Assembly (NCBI GenBank): GCA_945862295.1
Contig: CAMAXT010000026.1
Location: forward strand, 1-32,037
From: Pseudobacteriovorax antillogorgiicola
GTDB taxonomy: Bacteria > Bdellovibrionota_B > Oligoflexia > Oligoflexales > CAIYRB01
DNA: 32,037 nt
Direction of reading: 5' to 3'
A program made the position numbers and the translations under genes. The first letter of the stretch is position 1; the number at the start of each line of letters is the position of its first letter. Shown here in pieces: positions 1 to 7,774 of this stretch. Under the pieces are notes generated by a model that searched no databases, was not told the DNA's origin, and was given only the letters and a program-made list of their open reading frames with translations.

Positions 1-183
1 GTATAATATTCGCCGCAGCCCCCGTAAATTTTAATTGAAGCTGCAATTTGTTTTTGCCTCGATGCCGGCTGCGCCGCATCCCTTGCCCTCGGACCAAACC
101 CGAGAGCGTTCCCTCGATACCATTTCTCCGGTGCATCTCGGTCTTGAACTCTTGCGTCTCCATGAGTGCGCGTCTTTGTTTGT
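1..183 (-). pseudogene. IS1182-type transposase, C-terminal remnant (runs off window start)
   Basis: Read on the minus strand, one frame encodes about 60 residues that look like the C-terminal end of an IS1182/IS5-like DDE transposase. It shows an R-x3-E segment (HRRNGIEGTLSGLVRGQG), then an R-rich stretch (MRRSRHRGKNK) and a leucine/alanine-rich tail (LQLQLKFTGAAANII). In that family this region carries the catalytic Glu and the characteristic end. The frame has an in-frame TGA at 194-196 inside the neighbouring REP repeat, and no transposase sequence continues upstream, so the N-terminal two thirds with the catalytic Asp residues are absent. An ATG at 163 is internal and does not look like a real start. 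The gene end lies outside the window. It is probably a dead insertion remnant. Recognition is from motif memory only, but the pattern is distinctive. Confidence 0.7.
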
Positions 184-253
184 GCGAATGGTGTCAGTCA
201 CCGCTTGTAAGTCCCTGAGGCGAATGGTGTCAGTCACCGCTTGTAAGTCCCTG
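184..253. repeat. REP-like tandem repeat, two 34-bp copies
   Basis: Two identical 34-bp units (184-217 and 220-253) follow each other at a 36-bp period. Each contains the core GGTGTCAGTCACCG, an imperfect palindrome with GGTG/CACC arms. A third partial copy and an inverted copy lie at 281-328. Short palindromic repeats of this type are known to be mobilised by REP-associated tyrosine transposases (RAYTs). No RAYT gene is in the window, so the link is inference. Confidence 0.75.
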
Positions 254-280
254 CTGGGTCCCGGAGGGGGGGGCGAATGG

Positions 281-328
281 GCGAATGGTGTCAGTCACCG
301 TTGGGCACAAGCGGTGACTGACACCATT
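281..328. repeat. REP-like inverted pair forming a 17-bp hairpin
   Basis: The copy at 284-300 is perfectly complementary to 312-328 (17-bp stem, 11-nt loop at 301-311). The inverted arm extended to 307-328 is also the exact reverse complement of 187-208 and 223-244, so alternative longer pairings are possible. The hairpin starts 7 bp beyond the stop codon of the DUF4340 gene of cassette A. It has no U-tract, so it is more likely a 3'-end stabiliser or weak terminator than a standard intrinsic terminator. Confidence 0.7.
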
Positions 329-335
329 GGGCTCA

Positions 336-1352
336 CTAGCTGTCTTTTTTCTCAAGCATATCTTCCTGGCTCTTCTCAAATTTCCCGCCGACAAAACCAG
401 ACACTTCAAAAGCAAACCGCGCCATCAAGTCATTCAGAAGATTCAAATTCTTCGTTTCACCTTCAGACGTTGCATCACCTTTAGTACCCGTTAGCTGAAT
501 AAAATATTTTTTTGTTTCCCCGTCACCGGTAGATCCAACTTTGGCAATATAAGAACGTCCATCAAACAACAGAATATTGACAGTTGAAGGATTCGCCATT
601 GCGGCTTTGAATTGCTCGTTACTCGGGTCAACGCGGCTTGAAAATACGATTGATGAAAGAATCGATTCATGGGAACGAACCGACGCTGCATCTTTTTGGC
701 CATCAGGAACGCTATCGACTTTAATTGGTTCCTCACCTTTATCGCGAGCCAGTACTACAGGTTTACGTTTGAGAGCTGCTGACGGCAAAAATTCGATGCG
801 TCTCACCTGCTCGGGCGGTACATTCAATAGACTCTTCGTTTCCCACTCTGCTGCGTCTGGAATAAAACGAAGGCCTTGTCCGATCAAATATACTTTGTAT
901 TCACCACCAATCGAAACATACTGGCCACCTTTTTCACGGTTATTGGCCAAACTAGCAGTAAAAAGCTCTTTGCCTGCGACTGCGTTCAGGGTAACTCTCG
1001 TTGCATTATCAAAGCCAAACTCATTCATGGCTTCTTTGTTCGAATTCGCAGCCGCCAAAACCTGAACATCGACTTTTGAGAGTTCGTCTAACGCTGCCGA
1101 AACTTTTCCGGCGTCGGCGGGAAATCCAGAAAGGTCGTTTACACGCCAGACTTTGTCTTCATCGAGAACTAGCTTTAGCTTTGCCTCACCTTTACTAATT
1201 TCAATGTCTCCAACCTCAAGAACTTCTGATGGGCTAATCATTGGTTTGCCAACTCTGGGGTCGACTTTGCGGTCCTTAGCGCTATCGAAAAGTAAAACAA
1301 CGGCTGCACCTACGACAAGGGTTGATGTGATGAGCATAATTTTTTTATTCAT
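336..1352 (-). CDS. DUF4340-domain membrane-anchored protein, cassette A
   Basis: This 338-residue protein is the last gene of Gld-like cassette A. It has one N-terminal membrane anchor (about residues 5-22) after MNKK and a large non-cytoplasmic part with repeated beta-rich segments, as in DUF4340 proteins. It contains the typical 'KPVVLARDKGEEPIKVDSVPDG' type loop and an SGFVGGKFEKSQ C-terminus. DUF4340 genes commonly follow gldG-like genes; their molecular role is not established, and a periplasmic partner of the exporter is an inference. The ATG overlaps the gldG stop by 4 nt (ATGA) with a GGAG ribosome site just upstream, so translation is probably coupled. A REP hairpin follows directly after the stop. 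Its paralogue in cassette B is at 25649-26716. Confidence 0.85.
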   Translation of the reverse strand: MNKKIMLITSTLVVGAAVVLLFDSAKDRKVDPRVGKPMISPSEVLEVGDIEISKGEAKLKLVLDEDKVWRVNDLSGFPADAGKVSAALDELSKVDVQVLAAANSNKEAMNEFGFDNATRVTLNAVAGKELFTASLANNREKGGQYVSIGGEYKVYLIGQGLRFIPDAAEWETKSLLNVPPEQVRRIEFLPSAALKRKPVVLARDKGEEPIKVDSVPDGQKDAASVRSHESILSSIVFSSRVDPSNEQFKAAMANPSTVNILLFDGRSYIAKVGSTGDGETKKYFIQLTGTKGDATSEGETKNLNLLNDLMARFAFEVSGFVGGKFEKSQEDMLEKKDS

Positions 1353-3241
1353 TTAGAAACTCCATGGCGGTCTTTGCGGTATTTTCGACTTCGTCTTAAA
1401 AACATAGCCACGCCTAAACCGGCAGCGGCCAATGGCACAAACAGCATGTTTGCAGCTACAACTTGTCGGCCTAACTTCTCAATGTCTTCACGTAGATTTT
1501 TGCGAACTTCTCGGCGCTTTTGCTTAACTTTCCGCTCTTCATCGCGAAATCGGGTGATCTCAGATTGCTGCTGCGCAGTCAAAACATAGCGGTTGCCATC
1601 AGTACGTTGGGCCTGCATGTCGTTGAGTTTTTTCTGAAGATCCGTGAGCTGGCTGGTAAGCTGCTCTTCTTCCGATTGCCAACGCTGCTGCGCATTCTTC
1701 TGAATTTCAGCGACCCGATCGAACGGCCTGGCAATCCTGCCCTTAGACCTGATCGCGATCAAATCTTCGCTGCCCCCAAGGAAGTCAGCTGCGTTGACGA
1801 GAAAGTTGAGATTGTCATTTCTAGCGCGCACCATAATTTGTTGGCCGAAACGAAATTTGTCAACCGCGTTACCATCGGCAAATAAATCAACATCAGTAAT
1901 AACTACGATCGAAGTTTCATTGTCGTTTGTTGTTTTATGCGGGCGACTGGGGTTAGCTTGAGTATCACCTTCCATTGCTGGTTTTCCCGAAGGAAACGCC
2001 GTCGGAAATTTACCTGTGATCATGGCGGCTACGACTTTTTCTTTTCCATCACTCTTAAGATCTCGCGAGAGGTCGCTAGGCATCATGTATGCAGCCATGG
2101 CACCAGCAATGACGCCACTATCTTTTGACAGCGTAATCAAAGGTTCAAAGCGACTCGTCGCTCCGCCTTTATGTGCAATAGAGCCACCTTCAGCAATCAA
2201 CATCATTTTTAAATTTCCAGTGATCACTGAATTGCGCGACAAATTCGCCTCGCCTAAACTCATAAAGAATGGATAAGCTGTCTGCGTGCCCGCAGCATTT
2301 ATTTGGGTGGCAAATGTCGGGTCCCCGACCATATTTGCACCGTCGTATTGCAAATCCCAGGCTTGAAAGAGACTACCCAAGTCACTGTTCACCTTAGGCA
2401 TCTGACCAGAGGTGCGCATCTCAGCGCTATTGATCTGCAAATCTGTGCGTGACATCGGATCGACAGCGACAATGAGCCGTCCGCCATTCAGAACAAATTG
2501 ATCGATTGCGTAGCGGGTGGATTCAGCAAAATTTTTCGGATGAAGAACAACTAGAACTTTAACATCAGCGGCTATCTCTTGGACCGTTGATTCGATTTTC
2601 TCTACATTAAAGTTACGCTTCAGATCATTGACGAATGCCCAGGTGTCATCGCCTTCCTGACCGGCCATGGCATTACCACTTCCCATCACGGGCAGAGAAC
2701 TCATAATGCCAATCTTTACACGATCCTTGCGCAGCGTGCCAACTATAGCCTCAGACATATCATATTCTAAAAATTCTTCACGCCGAGGATCGAGATAAGG
2801 AATGACTATCTCTTGCGAGCCCACTAAAAGGACGACACCAAAGAACATCTGATCGCCCTTAGGTAGACGAACTCCACTGACTCCGTATTTCAGTGCCCAT
2901 TCTTCATCATCAGTATCAGGCTTCGGATCAATGACCTCAACTACAATGCGTCCAGCGCTCAAGCTCTTGTATTCCTGAAGAACCTCTTCAACACGCGTGG
3001 CGTAGGTTTTGATTGGGATTGGTAGTTCTTTGATCGACCTAGAAAAGAATAATTTGATCGTGACGTCTTTATCGAGCTTCTTTAAAATTGATTTGGTACC
3101 GACGCTTAAGCTGTAGACCTTGTCCTGGGTTAAATCAGCTCTGAAAGCTAATTTCGACGAAATGATATTTAAACTTACGATCGCTACGATCAGGATCGCA
3201 AGGCCAGAAGACGTTGTTGTAACCGCTTTAAGTAACTTCAT
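1349..3241 (-). CDS. GldG-family ABC exporter auxiliary protein, cassette A
   Basis: A 630-residue protein of the GldG / ABC-transporter auxiliary family. It has one N-terminal membrane segment (about 12-30), followed by the family hallmark region 'YSLSVGTKSILKKLDKDVTI' that begins the extracytoplasmic domain. The long middle domain has a 'GGRLIVAVDP' strand, as in GldG proteins. Near the C-terminus comes a highly charged coiled coil (about 515-600), and a last membrane segment (NMLFVPLAAAGLGVAMFL) before a basic tail. In Bacteroidetes GldG works with GldA and GldF in gliding and envelope transport; in other phyla the substrate is unknown. The ATG at 3241 is preferred over an upstream TTG because GGGAGG sits 6 nt before it. 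It lies 12 nt after the permease gene and overlaps the DUF4340 gene. Confidence 0.88.
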   Translation of the reverse strand: MKLLKAVTTTSSGLAILIVAIVSLNIISSKLAFRADLTQDKVYSLSVGTKSILKKLDKDVTIKLFFSRSIKELPIPIKTYATRVEEVLQEYKSLSAGRIVVEVIDPKPDTDDEEWALKYGVSGVRLPKGDQMFFGVVLLVGSQEIVIPYLDPRREEFLEYDMSEAIVGTLRKDRVKIGIMSSLPVMGSGNAMAGQEGDDTWAFVNDLKRNFNVEKIESTVQEIAADVKVLVVLHPKNFAESTRYAIDQFVLNGGRLIVAVDPMSRTDLQINSAEMRTSGQMPKVNSDLGSLFQAWDLQYDGANMVGDPTFATQINAAGTQTAYPFFMSLGEANLSRNSVITGNLKMMLIAEGGSIAHKGGATSRFEPLITLSKDSGVIAGAMAAYMMPSDLSRDLKSDGKEKVVAAMITGKFPTAFPSGKPAMEGDTQANPSRPHKTTNDNETSIVVITDVDLFADGNAVDKFRFGQQIMVRARNDNLNFLVNAADFLGGSEDLIAIRSKGRIARPFDRVAEIQKNAQQRWQSEEEQLTSQLTDLQKKLNDMQAQRTDGNRYVLTAQQQSEITRFRDEERKVKQKRREVRKNLREDIEKLGRQVVAANMLFVPLAAAGLGVAMFLRRSRKYRKDRHGVSK

Positions 3242-3253
3242 GCTCAACCTCCC

Positions 3254-3988
3254 TTAGCTAGCTTTACGCGCGTTTAAGACTAAAGTATTTAATGACAACC
3301 CAACCACAATCGCAGAAACGAAGTAGATCAAATCTCTACTATCGAGGAGACCGCGACTTATGGCTTGGAAATGGGAAACAAAGCCTACCTGAGAAATAAT
3401 ATCGATCAAGCCAGCCGGCAGGAAACTCGCCAGCACATCTGTGAAAACGCCCCAACCAAGGAGGACAAGAACGAAGCAAATAACGACACCTAAGATAAAC
3501 CCAATCACCTGATTCTTTGAAAGTGCTGACGTGAAGCAAGACACTGATAGATAAGCACCGGCCATGAAAAAACAACCAAGATAGCCAGCGAAAATCACGC
3601 CATTGTCTGGCTTGCCGAGGTAATTGACTGTCAACCACAGAGGAAAGGTCAATGCCAATGCGACACCTAAAAACGCCCAGCCCGCTAGGAACTTGGCAAC
3701 AACAGCTTCAACCATCGTCACCGGTAAGGTAAAAAGAAGTTCAATCGTGCCGCTTCGTCTTTCCTCTGCCCAGAGTCGCATGCCGACAGCGGGTACGAAA
3801 ATTAAAAACAGCCACGGTAAATAGTTGAAGAAGGGGTCCAGCGAAGCTTGATTGCTATCGTAAAGATTGCCAAGAAAAAATGTACAACCTACAGACGCCC
3901 ATAGAAAAATAACAATAAAAACATAAGCAACTGGCGAACGAAAGTATCCAAGAAACTCCCGCTTAAACAATGGGAAAAAGTTTTCCAT
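3254..3988 (-). CDS. ABC-2 type permease (GldF-like), cassette A
   Basis: A 244-residue integral membrane protein with about six hydrophobic segments, the usual size of GldF/ABC-2 permeases. The conserved cytoplasmic loop RLWAEERRSGTIELLFTLPV is the typical coupling region of this family. A late motif, ISRGLLDSRDLIYFV, has a direct counterpart in cassette B (SQGIVNTKDVIYYI). It would form the membrane channel with the ATPase encoded 26 nt upstream and with the GldG-type protein downstream. The ATG at 3988 is chosen because GGAGG lies 8 nt before it; a more upstream in-frame ATG at 4003 would itself overlap that ribosome site. The transported substrate is unknown. Confidence 0.9.
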   Translation of the reverse strand: MENFFPLFKREFLGYFRSPVAYVFIVIFLWASVGCTFFLGNLYDSNQASLDPFFNYLPWLFLIFVPAVGMRLWAEERRSGTIELLFTLPVTMVEAVVAKFLAGWAFLGVALALTFPLWLTVNYLGKPDNGVIFAGYLGCFFMAGAYLSVSCFTSALSKNQVIGFILGVVICFVLVLLGWGVFTDVLASFLPAGLIDIISQVGFVSHFQAISRGLLDSRDLIYFVSAIVVGLSLNTLVLNARKAS

Positions 3989-4014
3989 TTTTTTAACCTC
4001 CATAAAAATTAAAA

Positions 4015-4965
4015 TCAGTGTGATTTTTGGTTGAGATTGTCTGACTTAGTTACTTTTCTGAAGACTTCGTCCAACCGACCCTGTTCGACTTGCAATTGAT
4101 GAATACTAAGATTTTCCTTGCGGGATAGTTCAGAAATGCGCAGTGCAATAGCCTCACCTTGCTTCGGAAACACGCGCAAGGTGTCGTTGTCGATTCCAAG
4201 AAGTTCTACAGCGGCAACTCCGCCAATATTTGAAAGCAGCGCTTTTGCTTTTTCAATTTGATTTGGAGCGATCTTCATCGTTACAGCATTATGGAATTTT
4301 GATTGCTGTCGAAGTTCGCTCGGCGTCGCGTCGGCGACGATGCCTCCGTGCGCGATAATCACCACGCGCTGGCAGATCGCTTCGACCTCTTCGAGAATAT
4401 GCGTCGACAAGATTATGGTCTTATTTGAACCCATATTTTTTATTAGATTACGCACTTCGTGTTTTTGGTTTGGGTCAAGCCCGTCAGTTGGCTCATCGAG
4501 AATGAGAACGGGTGGATCATGAATCAAGGCTTGGGCGAAACCAACTCGTTGGCGGTAGCCTTTCGATAAGGTTTCGATTGGTTGATTCCAAACGGCGGAG
4601 AGATCACAAGTTTCCCGCATTGCTTCTGCTGCTTGGCGCACTGCTGCGCTCCTTTTGCCGCGTATTTCTGCTATAAAACATAGAAATTCCGATACCGTCA
4701 TCTCTCCGTATGACGGTGCACTTTCTGGTAGATAACCAATTTGCCGTCTGACAGCGAGTGAGTCTTTTACTACATCCTTACCACCAACAGATGCTGTACC
4801 AGCTGACGGTTCGATAAATCCTGTAAGCATTTTCATCGTCGTCGATTTGCCTGCACCGTTCGGACCTAAGAACCCAAGTATCTGCCCCTTTGGTACGTCG
4901 AAACTGATGCCATTGACCGCACGAAAAGCGCCAAATTCCTTAACCAACTTGGAAACGCTGATCAT
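4015..4965 (-). CDS. ABC transporter ATPase (GldA-like), cassette A
   Basis: A 316-residue ABC ATPase that powers the cassette A exporter. Walker A GPNGAGKST is at 34-42, the ABC signature LSKGYRQR at 133-140, and Walker B with catalytic Glu LILDEPTDGLDP at about 154-165, followed by the switch His in LSTHILEE. About 90 C-terminal residues after the nucleotide-binding domain match the extension seen in GldA-type ATPases. The ATG at 4965 follows the strong site AGGGAGG at 5-nt spacing; a GTG 6 nt earlier is too close to that site. It is the first gene of a four-gene minus-strand operon (ATPase, permease, GldG, DUF4340). Residues 1-170 align without a gap to the cassette B ATPase. Confidence 0.93.
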   Translation of the reverse strand: MISVSKLVKEFGAFRAVNGISFDVPKGQILGFLGPNGAGKSTTMKMLTGFIEPSAGTASVGGKDVVKDSLAVRRQIGYLPESAPSYGEMTVSEFLCFIAEIRGKRSAAVRQAAEAMRETCDLSAVWNQPIETLSKGYRQRVGFAQALIHDPPVLILDEPTDGLDPNQKHEVRNLIKNMGSNKTIILSTHILEEVEAICQRVVIIAHGGIVADATPSELRQQSKFHNAVTMKIAPNQIEKAKALLSNIGGVAAVELLGIDNDTLRVFPKQGEAIALRISELSRKENLSIHQLQVEQGRLDEVFRKVTKSDNLNQKSH

Positions 4966-5016
4966 CTCCACCTCCCTATGAATTTATCCAGTGTCTTTGG
5001 AATTTCTTATACTTAG

Positions 5017-5045
5017 AATTTTTGTTCTTAGAGGGGATTTGTCAA
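5017..5045 (-). promoter_or_regulatory. candidate sigma-70 promoter of cassette A
   Basis: On the minus strand a perfect TTGACA lies at 5045-5040, about 75 bp upstream of the ATPase start. The -10 at 17-bp spacing is only AAAATT, so just the -35 box is convincing. The 172-bp gap 4973-5144 is AT-rich and I see no gene in it. Confidence 0.35.
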
Positions 5046-5144
5046 CCCGTTTAGGGAAATTTTATTTTGTTCAAATTATGAGCTGACAGAAAACGCGAAA
5101 AAGACGCAAAAAGCGCCTAAGAAAATTTACATTTACTGGATTTG

Positions 5145-6347
5145 TTAGCTGGCTTTCGACTTCGCTATTAGCTTGGTGAGCGTTTCCATTGTGTTTTTTG
5201 CTTTATCGAACTCTGGAGAAAGCTCTAAACATTTCTTTAGGTTACGCTCAGCCTCGATATAGCTTTCCAGCGTTCTTGCCTGGATGCAAGCCAACGCGAT
5301 ATTAAAATAGATACGGTAATTTTCTTTAAATTGAGGGAAGAAGCGCAGCGCGCGACCGTAGTCAACCAGAGCTTTGTCCATCTGACCGTCTTTGGAGAGC
5401 ATGACGCCTTTATTATTGTAGTGTCGGACAATTTCCATCGGCTTTGCTGTTTCTTTACCAAAGGCTACAGCATGCTCATCGTAACCATGCTCGTAAAGTT
5501 TCGAGAACATCTCAAACTTCAAATCTGGTTTTTCAGGATTTAAATCGAGAATTTCTTTGAATTTTTTGATCGAGTTTGTTGGGTCTTTTAAGTGCAAGTA
5601 GGCGGTGGCGACCTCATTCAAACGCTCAATATTCTGTGGCGCAAGATCGTCAGCTTTTACTAAATACTCTTTCGCCTCTTTAAACCGACCGAGGCGCATC
5701 AAAAGGCGGCCTTTGGCATTTAAAAGAGAGATGTTATCTGGATCTTTATCAAGCATCGGCGACACAAGAACGAGTGCGTCTTCATAGCGATTAGCTTTTT
5801 CATAGAGGTCATAAAGCATATTTAAGCCTTTGACACCGAGCTCCGGAAGACGCTTTTGTACTTGCGCTGCAGCTTTATCAAAGTCATTCGATTTTTCGTA
5901 GAAGTCGACAATCTTAGATTTCATGTCCTGATAGGCCATGATTCTTTTCTTTGTCGATAAACCGCGAGACAGAAAAGGTAGTACTTGGATTACCGAGCAA
6001 GGTTTATTGATGACTTCAAGGTCGCCAAGTTCCCTGATCAGACCTTCGTTATTTCCAAGGGTTTTATTTCCAGACATCATAACGAATGCTGTTGATCGTT
6101 TTTCTGATACTTCGTGCGCGCGCCATTTTTGAACGAGAGCAAGACCAGGTAAAGGTGCAAATTCAACCTCTACCAAACAAACATCATATCGGTTCGTATT
6201 GAAAAGATAGAGTGCAGTATCGAGATTTGAAGCCTTATCGACTTTGACTTGATACTTGGACAAGGGCTCATCAAGGCCTTGCGCGATCGCAGGATCATCA
6301 TCAACGATGAGGATCTTAGTTGGAAGATTTTGTCCGCCTTGACTCAT
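5145..6347 (-). CDS. receiver-domain protein with C-terminal TPR repeats, Glu at phospho site
   Basis: A 400-residue cytoplasmic protein. The N-terminal ~120 residues are a CheY-like receiver: the acidic pocket is present (ILIVDDDP), the Ser/Thr switch is present (FVMMSGN) and the conserved Lys is present (VINKPCS). At the usual phospho-Asp position the sequence reads DVCLVEVEFAPLPG, with Glu60 instead of Asp. Glu there often mimics the phosphorylated state, so this may be a constitutively 'on' or non-phosphorylated receiver. Residues ~150-400 are TPR-like helical repeats (for example LLNAKGRLLMRLGRFKEAKE and YNNKGVMLSKDGQMDKAL), suggesting protein-protein interaction output rather than DNA binding. 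The ATG at 6347 is preferred over a TTG at 6362 because GGGG precedes it closely. It is divergent from pfkA; no partner kinase is adjacent. Confidence 0.85.
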   Translation of the reverse strand: MSQGGQNLPTKILIVDDDPAIAQGLDEPLSKYQVKVDKASNLDTALYLFNTNRYDVCLVEVEFAPLPGLALVQKWRAHEVSEKRSTAFVMMSGNKTLGNNEGLIRELGDLEVINKPCSVIQVLPFLSRGLSTKKRIMAYQDMKSKIVDFYEKSNDFDKAAAQVQKRLPELGVKGLNMLYDLYEKANRYEDALVLVSPMLDKDPDNISLLNAKGRLLMRLGRFKEAKEYLVKADDLAPQNIERLNEVATAYLHLKDPTNSIKKFKEILDLNPEKPDLKFEMFSKLYEHGYDEHAVAFGKETAKPMEIVRHYNNKGVMLSKDGQMDKALVDYGRALRFFPQFKENYRIYFNIALACIQARTLESYIEAERNLKKCLELSPEFDKAKNTMETLTKLIAKSKAS

Positions 6348-6473
6348 TAGCCCCAATTCCAAATCCGGAGTAAAAACGTGCTAACATATAGACACAGAAA
6401 CTTAATTTTGTATCGGTAAGGTCCCGGCCAACATAAACTATCTCGTCGCCTGACGATGTAACGCACGGAAATT

Positions 6474-7556
6474 ATGGTTAAAAATTCAAAAAAACACTCT
6501 CTAAGGCTTGCGATTGCCACCTGCGGCGGCGATTGCCCGGGGTTAAACGCGGCGATCTCAGCTTTGGTCCGTCAGGCGGCTAACCAAGGATATGAAACCT
6601 TTGGAATCAAAGACGGTATGAACGGATTCTTCGAAGGAAGCGAAACTCTTTTGCCTCTGACGCTCGAAACTGTCCATGGCATTCAGAATATCGGCGGCAC
6701 GATCCTCGGAACCAGCAACAAAGGCAACCCGTTCCGCGACGAAAAAGGAAAAAAGCAGGCCTTGGCGCAAGTCCAGAAAACCTGGCGCAAACTTGGCATC
6801 GACGGGATGATTGCGATCGGCGGCGACGGGTCCCATTACATGATGAAAGAACTCGTTCAGGTCGGGATAAACATCGTCGGTATTCCAAAAACGATCGACA
6901 ACGATCTAGGCGGTTCAGAGATCAGCATCGGCTGGAGCACAGCGGTTGATACTGCAACGGCTGCAGCGATGGCGCTAAAGACATCTGCAGAAGCACATAG
7001 CCGCACTATGATTCTGGAAGTCATGGGCAGAGATAGCGGACACATTGCTCTAAGCGCAGGGATCGCTGCGGAGGCTGACTGCATCCTCCTGCCCGAAATT
7101 GAATTCGACATGACCAAGGTGATCAAACACTTTCAGAAAAAGGTTTCTGGAGGGCGCACCGCGTATCTCGTCGTAGTCGCAGAAGGCGCTGTGCCGTCAG
7201 GCATGGACAAAATGTTCAAGACGTCCGTTTCCGGAGCTCTCGTTCTTGGCGGAATCGGTCAGCATATCGCTTCAACGTTACACGAACAAACGGGAGTTGA
7301 TGCGCGCACCACGGTGCTCGGTCACATTCAGAGAGGTGGCTCGCCGAATGCATCTGATAAGATTCTCGCGAGTCGGTTTGCGACCTATGCACTAGATTTG
7401 GTGACGGCCAATGACTTTGGACAAATCGTCGGCGTCAAGAACGGGAAGCTCTATCACTTTCCCTACAGCAAGCTGAAAGCTGCTAGATACAAAATCCCTT
7501 TGAACTCGGATTTGATTCATACAGCGGAGTCTATCGGGATCTGTCTAGGGCGATAG
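6474..7556 (+). CDS. pfkA: 6-phosphofructokinase
   Basis: A 360-residue phosphofructokinase converting fructose 6-phosphate to fructose 1,6-bisphosphate in glycolysis. The nucleotide loop is TCGGDCPGLNAAI (16-28), the phosphoryl-donor loop is GGDGS (116-120), the catalytic loop is PKTIDND (138-144, catalytic Asp142), and MGRDSGHIAL and GHIQRGGSP supply substrate-binding residues. The donor loop has Gly119, as in ATP-dependent enzymes, but Lys139 replaces the Gly found in E. coli PfkA, as in the PPi-dependent and mixed 'group III' enzymes. ATP use is therefore likely but not certain from sequence. Allosteric control by ADP/PEP as in E. coli cannot be assumed for this group. The ATG follows a weak GGAA site. 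A strong intrinsic terminator follows the stop. Confidence 0.95.
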   Translation: MVKNSKKHSLRLAIATCGGDCPGLNAAISALVRQAANQGYETFGIKDGMNGFFEGSETLLPLTLETVHGIQNIGGTILGTSNKGNPFRDEKGKKQALAQVQKTWRKLGIDGMIAIGGDGSHYMMKELVQVGINIVGIPKTIDNDLGGSEISIGWSTAVDTATAAAMALKTSAEAHSRTMILEVMGRDSGHIALSAGIAAEADCILLPEIEFDMTKVIKHFQKKVSGGRTAYLVVVAEGAVPSGMDKMFKTSVSGALVLGGIGQHIASTLHEQTGVDARTTVLGHIQRGGSPNASDKILASRFATYALDLVTANDFGQIVGVKNGKLYHFPYSKLKAARYKIPLNSDLIHTAESIGICLGR

Positions 7557-7576
7557 GGCAGAAGAAAAAGCAAAAG

Positions 7577-7620
7577 AAACCCTGCCAGATCTCACTAATA
7601 GTGATCTAGAGGGTTTTTTT
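7577..7620 (+). terminator. intrinsic terminator after pfkA
   Basis: Outer arms AAACCCT (7577-7583) and AGGGTTT (7610-7616) enclose an inner AGATC..GATCT stem, followed by a run of T (7614-7620). It can also act on the opposite strand for the convergent 39-residue gene. Confidence 0.85.
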
Positions 7621-7640
7621 AGGCTTGACGAGAGACCAGC

Positions 7641-7760
7641 TTAAACTTTTTTACGGCCTGATGGACTCAAGCGACGTTTACGTTTAATGCGTGACTTCTT
7701 CTTTGCTCTGTAACGAGCAGACTTCTTACGATTACGAGCAGGACTAGTACCTTTTTTCAT
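7641..7760 (-). CDS. 39-residue Arg/Lys-rich small basic protein
   Basis: This short frame encodes 39 residues starting MKKGTSPARNRKKSARYRAK and ending RRLSPSGRKKV; well over 40% are Lys or Arg. A strong ribosome site, AGGAGA, sits 7 nt before the ATG and overlaps the end of the upstream beta-barrel gene (stop at 7775-7777), so translation is probably coupled. The composition resembles small ribosome-associated proteins such as bTHX or the bacterial AURKAIP1/COX24-type basic peptides, but I cannot assign it to either. Nucleic-acid or ribosome binding is inference from charge. It is too short for usual gene-length cut-offs, but the ribosome site, coding composition and pfkA-facing terminator support it as real. 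Confidence 0.75.
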   Translation of the reverse strand: MKKGTSPARNRKKSARYRAKKKSRIKRKRRLSPSGRKKV

Positions 7761-7774
7761 ATTCTAATCTCCTA

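Noticed and set aside
184-328. Repeats considered as a CRISPR array
   Set aside because: Only two direct copies are tandem, with a 2-bp spacing instead of spacers, and another copy is inverted; there are no cas genes. REP-like repeats fit better.
35-484. A 149-codon plus-strand open frame across the left edge
   Set aside because: It crosses REP repeats, the transposase remnant on the other strand and the end of the DUF4340 gene; there is no ribosome site and the composition is repeat-driven.
5006-5011. TATAAG as the -10 box for TTGACA at 5040-5045
   Set aside because: The spacing would be 28 bp, too long for a sigma-70 promoter.
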